From positions 1,872,501 through 1,936,500 of the forward strand of contig CM068318.1 in NCBI GenBank assembly GCA_034766995.1: DNA of 64,000 nt, given 5' to 3'. A program made the translations under genes and the position numbers. Source of the stretch: Acanthacorydalis orientalis (lineage: Eukaryota; Arthropoda; Insecta; Megaloptera; Corydalidae). Within the stretch, counting starts at the first letter, position 1. Every line of letters begins with the position of its first letter. The notes under the pieces are model-generated. The model saw nothing but the letters and a program-made list of their open reading frames with translations. It did not search any database and was not told the DNA's origin. Below are positions 58,914-64,000 of the stretch, one piece after another.

Positions 58914-59598
58914 TCGTAATCAACGTAATTATGAAGCAAGTGGAGTAATATAAAAAGTCAGTAATGAAATTTTATATTATGTAAATAATGTGACTTGAAA
59001 TCATTATATCTTAGATAGTTATCGGTGATAATAATTTAATAGTATATTATTCATTTAGTTCAAGTAAACAGTAAAAAGTAAGATTATTTACATATTATTT
59101 ATTACACGGTTACATATGTAAACACGTTTTTTTAATGATGTACGCAAATAAAATTTAATTAAAAATTTTTAAACGGCCGGACGTCTTCAGAAATTGGATA
59201 ATGCACGCGTGGTGCGAATAGTGCACTCGTCCCCTCCTCACACGTGCATTTATATTCCGCGCTCTAAATTAACAATAGTTATCTGTATTAATTAGATTTG
59301 TGTTGTGTTGTTTATTTTTTTTTTCTGAAAGTGATTACGGCGTTTGTAGAAAAATCCGCTCGTGTGCTGACGGTAATGAGCCAGAAACGATAGGGAGAAA
59401 ATACTTCTTGCAGTAAATTGAAAATGTTTTAACAATAACTAGGTATATTAAGTATACTTAAGAAATTGTATCTGGGATCACCATTTCCCTTCTTTATGTT
59501 CTGTTTAAGGGGAATTTATATCTAGGTATGACGTTAGCTCATCACACATACATATATACATACAGATTTGTTAAATGGAATTCTTGAAAATATTTTTA
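58914..59598. other. AT-rich DNA with a small GC-richer patch
   Basis: 59170-59400 contains CpG-bearing sequence (AACGGCCGGACGTC, CGTGGTGCG); no coding signal. Confidence 0.3.
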
Positions 59599-59830
59599 TT
59601 AAGTGTGAAAATTATTCCGGTGCCTTTATATTCGATTCAGTCATAAATCTGTTTTAAATTGAAATATTTTTTTGTCATTTTCTGAAGCACCGACCTCAAT
59701 ATTTAAAAACACTGTATATCTTGGCCAAGCAATTGACATAACCTCACGAACCAGTAGTGAACACGATGGAGTCCCAAGAGCACCATTTCACAAAGAATTG
59801 GAAATTCTCCTGATGAATCCTGAATATATT
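59599..59830 (+). mobile_element. Mariner (M1 family) 5'-end fragment
   Basis: It begins TTAAGTGTGAAAATTATTCC after a TA (59597-59598) and follows the leader of the family in plus orientation through CTTGGCCAAGCAATTGACAT and ACACGATGGAGTCC, then loses similarity near 59800-59830. No right end is present. Confidence 0.72.
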
Positions 59831-60094
59831 CCTTTATATTTCTTCTGACTAATGATTCATTTTGTATTATAGTAGATCTTTTATAAAATGCCAGAGAGAT
59901 GTTTCACAATGATATTTAACATGATTATTCATCAACCACTTGTAACTAATCATGCGAATTAACGAAGACAACCACGTACATACATCAATTCATAATTGAA
60001 ACGAAGAGATTGAAAATATCGTAAAATTTGCGATGAAATACGACTCGAACAAAACATTATTGTATAATTTATAAGCCTGCCAATTAAAATTTAC

Positions 60095-60097
<3 letters not shown>

Positions 60098-60140
<43 letters not shown>

Positions 60141-60166
60141 AAATATGTATGTATGTATGTATGAGA
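60098..60166. repeat. (AT)n(GTAT)n microsatellite
   Basis: AT array followed by an interrupted GTAT array. Confidence 0.9.
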
Positions 60167-60825
60167 TTACAAGTACATGCAAATGAAATCAACACTAAAT
60201 ATAACTCGATAATCATTTAAAAAACATAACAGAAATCTATTTATAATTATGATTTATATGAAAATCAACCTCTTACTCAATATTTGCGAGCACTGTCAAC
60301 ATGAATGTACGATATTTATTGTACGTTAACGAATTTCTCTAGTAGCCCCTTATTTATTACACACACACAAACACATAGCAGCGAAATTTAAGACTCTGGG
60401 ATTAAGCATAACGCGTACATTAAGTAAGATGTCTGCGCGATGAATCTTCGAATGAAGAGGACCGTTGTGGCCGCGCCGTGTCGTTATTAGCGTTTATTTT
60501 TAACGACTATTTATGATATTATTCCATTCAAGAATTTCCATCCATTGAAATTTGTTTATTGACGGATTCTGTTCAGATTATTATTGCTGTTGTTGTTGTT
60601 GTAGGTGTACTTGTTTGTGGATTCTGCGATATGTTTTCATGGCAGTGATTTTTCTATTGTATTGAATGTAATTAACGATCCAGACGAAATGAATGTGATG
60701 ATTTTTTTTCTTCTATCGGTTTTCATTATGCGAAATTAATATTCTGAATAGTATATGAAGAGTTCGGAATATTAAATAAATAATAATTAAATCAGATATA
60801 AAAATAATTCTAAATTTTTATTAAC
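60167..60825. other. Mostly AT-rich
   Basis: A small CpG patch at 60400-60490 and a (TTG)n run at 60588-60602. Confidence 0.35.
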
Positions 60826-60839
60826 TCTCTCTCTTTTTA

Positions 60840-60915
<76 letters not shown>

Positions 60916-61045
60916 AATATATATATATATATGTGTGTATATATATATATATACATATACAATAAATATATACATAGAGAGAGAGAGAGAGAGAAAAGAT
61001 TATTTTTTCAAATATTTAGATTTTTCTGAACCCTGGCCTTCTGAA

Positions 61046-61077
<32 letters not shown>

Positions 61078-61100
61078 TACCGTGTATTATATATAGAGAG
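60826..61100. repeat. (CT)n(AT)n...(AT)n(GA)n palindromic array and second (TA)n
   Basis: 60826-60873 is CT-rich, 60874-60960 is alternating AT with short GT interruptions and 60976-60994 is (GA)n. The CT block can pair with the GA block. A further TA array lies at 61051-61076, and GAGAGAGA at 61094. Confidence 0.9.
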
Positions 61101-61160
61101 AGAATATTCTTTTTTCAAATATTTAGATTTTTCTGAACTCTGGTGTTCTGAAAACAATGG
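61003..61160 (+). repeat. 50-bp segment duplicated around a (TA)n array
   Basis: TTTTTTCAAATATTTAGATT plus TTTCTGAACCCTGGCC at 61004 recurs at 61110 as TTTTTTCAAATATTTAGATT plus TTTCTGAACTCTGGTG; both end CTGAAAACAAT. The spacing is about 106 bp. Confidence 0.85.
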
Positions 61161-61285
61161 AATCGCTATTTATAAAATAACACATATAAATAGCAATCAA
61201 AATTGATCAGTAATGATTCATTGGACATTTCTGTTGTTTGTGGAGCGAAGAAAGAATTAATTTGTGAAATAAAGACTTGATGAAA
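61120..61285 (-). repeat. DR-A copy
   Basis: TCTGGTGTTCTGAAAACAAT, GATCAGTAATGATTCATTGG, GTTTGTGGAGCGAAGAAAGA and TTAATTTGTGAAATAAAG. Confidence 0.62.
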
Positions 61286-61389
61286 TAAATTCTCAAAATC
61301 AAATTCAATTTTATATGAAACAAAACTCTAGATTGATTTTTTTCCTTAATAAACGAACGCTTTTTTTTTTTTTTAAAAAAAAGTCGAAA

Positions 61390-62080
61390 CAGAAAATAAT
61401 CGTTCTCAGCGTATACACAAGACCCACGTTGAAATAATCGAATGAATCGTTCTGGAGTGCGAACATCCTAAGATTATAAATTTTATGTGTGTTTGTTATT
61501 CGTGAAACGCGATTTCCATAAAACACGGCGGCGCGCACGACGACGCGCCGATCCATTCGTTTTTATAAATGCGTTGTTGATATTTTGATAATCTTGTTAA
61601 TCCTGTTTGTTGCTTCAAACGTGTCATCTTAAATTAACCATGAAATACCAATATAGTGTGAACGCGTTAATCTTTTAACAAGATCCAATCTGTGTGGCGT
61701 AAATTTGTGGCAATAAACTATTACATGAAAATGTATGTTTTCGGATGGTGTCTGCTGGCGCGAGTCTCTAGAAAAACATTCCCGCGTATTTGATATTTAT
61801 TTATACACGCGCGCGCAGTTCGGCGAACGTGCGCCGCTGGAATTAAATTTATCGGCACGCCGAGCGCCGCTCCGCTCCGTCAAGGTTCTGTGTGTTTCGT
61901 TTTATTTTTGTGCTCGTCGTCGGTGATTCAGTGCATTTTATTTGAATGTTTTGTTACACGCGGTGGTCACCTTAAAGACCACCTCACGAGACAAACGGAT
62001 TACATTTTCAGCTAATTATCACGCTTATGTAAATCGTTTCTACTTATCGTTTCAGACAGACCGCTTCCCTCGAGATTCCA
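61390..62080. other. CpG-dense island
   Basis: 61500-61560 (GGCGGCGCGCACGACGACGC) and 61740-61960 are strongly CpG-rich. A 63-codon plus frame at 61735-61926 is Arg-rich from composition. Candidate regulatory DNA. Confidence 0.35.
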
Positions 62081-62148
62081 TTAAAAGTAAACGCAGAGAG
62101 ATCACATAACAGCTTGTAATTTTACATACTTTATTCGTTCTTATCGTA

Positions 62149-62168
62149 TATATATATATATATATATT
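62149..62168. repeat. (TA)n microsatellite
   Basis: Short pure TA array. Confidence 0.85.
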
Positions 62169-62344
62169 TGTGTATCACTAAGGACTTTTTAATGTGATTA
62201 TTTGTCCCGATCTCGATGTCTTAACATGTCTCGTTATACATGTTAATCTTTCAGGCTTATTTTAAGATGTTTCCCAGGAAAATAAGAGTTTCAACCATTT
62301 TTATTCTGTTTGTACGTTTTTTCTTATAATCAAGATTAGAATTA

Positions 62345-62580
62345 GTTATTGGGATTTTAGGAGGCTTCGATACCTAAAGTCATTAGAGCCCGAATCAAAT
62401 TTAGATATTTTACCAATTCAGGTCTTTTCACAGATGTGCCTCAACACTCTATAACAGAATTAATGTTTTAAACCAACTTGATTATAGAGTTTGACACTCA
62501 GACATTTTGTATTTGTGTTCAAGCACCAATGACATTAATTGTCGACTGGTTCTTAAACCTCAAGTAATCAACCAATTATC
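62345..62580. repeat. Inverted pair of DR-A head modules
   Basis: A reverse head at 62350-62400 (GCTTCGATACCTAAAGTCAT, TAGAGCCCGAATC) faces a forward head at 62520-62575 (CAATGACATTAATTGTCGAC, TTCTTAAACCTCAAGTAATC), with about 120 bp between. Confidence 0.45.
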
Positions 62581-62589
62581 GAATCATTG

Positions 62590-63235
62590 AGACCTGATTT
62601 GAGTAATTAAACACGATTTCAAGGATTTAAAAAGAATGTTTATTTTGATTCTAAGTAAAATAAGAAATCGATTTGCTATGAAAGTAAAAAAAAAAAAAAC
62701 AGTAAATTTAGTACAAACAAAAACTATAAGTTGTGTGTTATGATTACAAACAAACATCCTTAAACATAACTATAAATACATATATTTCTAGTTGTGTATG
62801 ATACATATTTAAACGTTTTCAGACCACACCGATCCGTAAGCATGAAATTGTTTTAAGTCATCCGAGTTTAATATCAAATAATAAGAATATAAACTGATAT
62901 TTCGATTCTGAATTGATTATTTTTTTTTAATTTGTTCAAGACTAAATATCAACTGTTAGTAAAAATCAATTAATTTGTGTCAGTTAAAATATAAAATTCA
63001 TATTGATTTTTAAATAGATGAAGAAACAGCAGTAAATTCAGTGATGGGAAGAAATAGTCAATCGAGTATATTGGTGTTTGAGTTACGGCGATTATTAATT
63101 TTAGAGAACCAGTTTCAAAAAAAAAAACCTAATTATTTTTATGATATCAAAATATTCACAGTTTCGAAAACCAATGTTGACATAAGAGCCGAATTAATCA
63201 ATCCCCGTAATTATCGAAACATTTCAATAACATGC
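62590..63235. other. AT-rich filler
   Basis: A poly-A at 62688-62699 and a poly-A at 63117-63127; nothing else. Confidence 0.4.
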
Positions 63236-63660
63236 GAGCAATAAATCAGTCGTGGATTCGCGGATCCGCCGTATTAAAAACGATACAAGGCCGCGTGTAA
63301 AATCGTCTGTCGATTCTGTCCTCATGAAAAAGAAACGCGCTGGATACATTACCTGTGAATCAGACATCGTCGTCGCACATCTTCTGAACATGTTAACAGC
63401 GTTGTAAGACATACGGCGTGGCAGTTAGTGTCGCTCCGCATTTAGTTGCTCGCACGGCGACGGCCGCTCCAGCATAAACACGCCGGCGCCGCGGCGGCGG
63501 GGACGCGCGCGTCGCGACACCGACCGACGCCCACCTTTGACAAGACGCCCGACTCCGCCTGACGCGTGCGACGTTCGGGATTTTTTTCTCAGTTCCTTTT
63601 AATACATCACGTGCCGCTTTCATAACTGGAAAATAGAGAATCGTTTTTAGTGTAGACGCG
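63236..63660. other. Most GC-rich island of the window
   Basis: 63460-63560 contains CGGCGCCGCGGCGGCGGGGA and continues CpG-dense, with an ACCTTTGAC (TCF-like) motif at 63532. The 76-codon minus frame is Arg/Ala-rich from composition. Could be a promoter or another regulatory island; no coding similarity. Confidence 0.35.
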
Positions 63661-63909
63661 CGTACAGGAATATTGGAAATATAAATCTTAATTATCTATT
63701 AATTTAATATTTATATCAGTTTGAATGAACAGAACGCGAGACGACTTCTACACAGATGGTTTTTGTAATTTTTTTTGTATATACATTTGAAAATTTCGAT
63801 TTTTTTTTAAATTTAACAATATTTTATGGTAACTTGACGCTCTGAAAGACACAATATAGAGATGTACACAAATAAGATAGAGAAAGTCAACGAATATACA
63901 TGAACACAC

Positions 63910-64000
63910 TGTCTTCACAACCACAGAGACCACAAAAAGTTGTTCTGATCGAAAATGTTCAATAATTGATTATTGATCGTTTTTGATTACTGCCTGTGAT
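63910..64000 (+). repeat. DR-A copy, cut by the window end
   Basis: TTCTGATCGAAAATGTTCAA, TAATTGATTATTGATCG and TTTTTGATTACTGCCTGTGA. Confidence 0.7.

Noticed and set aside
63393..63623. 76-codon Arg/Ala-rich minus-strand frame
   Set aside because: Driven by the GCC/CGG-rich island; no family resemblance.
1..64000. Bacterial features, CRISPR arrays, operons, rRNA
   Set aside because: Direct repeats here are microsatellites or dispersed elements with no spacer structure; composition, splice sites and transposons show animal DNA.

Overview
This window looks like non-coding DNA from a large, AT-rich animal genome, most likely an invertebrate and perhaps an arthropod. Evidence for a eukaryote: canonical splice sites around one recognisable exon, very long gene-free stretches, dozens of long (TA)n microsatellites, and many decayed mariner/Tc1-type DNA transposons with TA target duplications. 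There are no operons, ribosome-binding sites, CRISPR arrays or long open frames. CpG dinucleotides look frequent in the GC-richer patches, which argues against a heavily methylated vertebrate genome. The phylum is inference only.

Only one coding segment can be defended. It is a 103-bp plus-strand exon at 52308-52410 encoding the N-terminal Cys/His-rich module of basonuclin, a zinc-finger nuclear protein. It has a TTTCAG acceptor, a perfect GTAAGT donor and the conserved signature CDxCxHGWVxH. No following basonuclin exon was found in the 11.6 kb downstream. Everything else is therefore read as intron, or as 5' flank and intron, of a very long basonuclin locus. I cannot tell where transcription starts; a GC-richer patch at 51290-52060, just upstream of the exon, is one candidate.

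The rest alternates between three textures. (1) GC- and CpG-richer islands of about 0.3-1 kb without credible coding potential, some carrying homeodomain-type TAATTA motifs or short hairpins; these are candidate regulatory elements of a developmental gene. (2) AT-rich filler punctuated by (TA)n arrays, often joined to (GA)n, (CA)n or (GTAT)n. (3) Interspersed repeats.

The repeats fall into several groups. A dispersed family, called DR-A here, has about 25 recognisable copies or fragments on both strands, including two that share a roughly 540-bp unit (7970-8520 and 18480-19015); the window begins and ends inside copies. A non-autonomous mariner family (TIR starting TTAGGTGT) is present as three near-complete copies and three fragments, and one copy is rearranged into a foldback structure at 23560-24211. 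There is an older mariner of a second type (5269-5900), several Tc1/IS630-like remnants and a possible Harbinger-like remnant. Two smaller families (DR-B, DR-C) and several local duplications complete the set. None of the transposase frames is intact.
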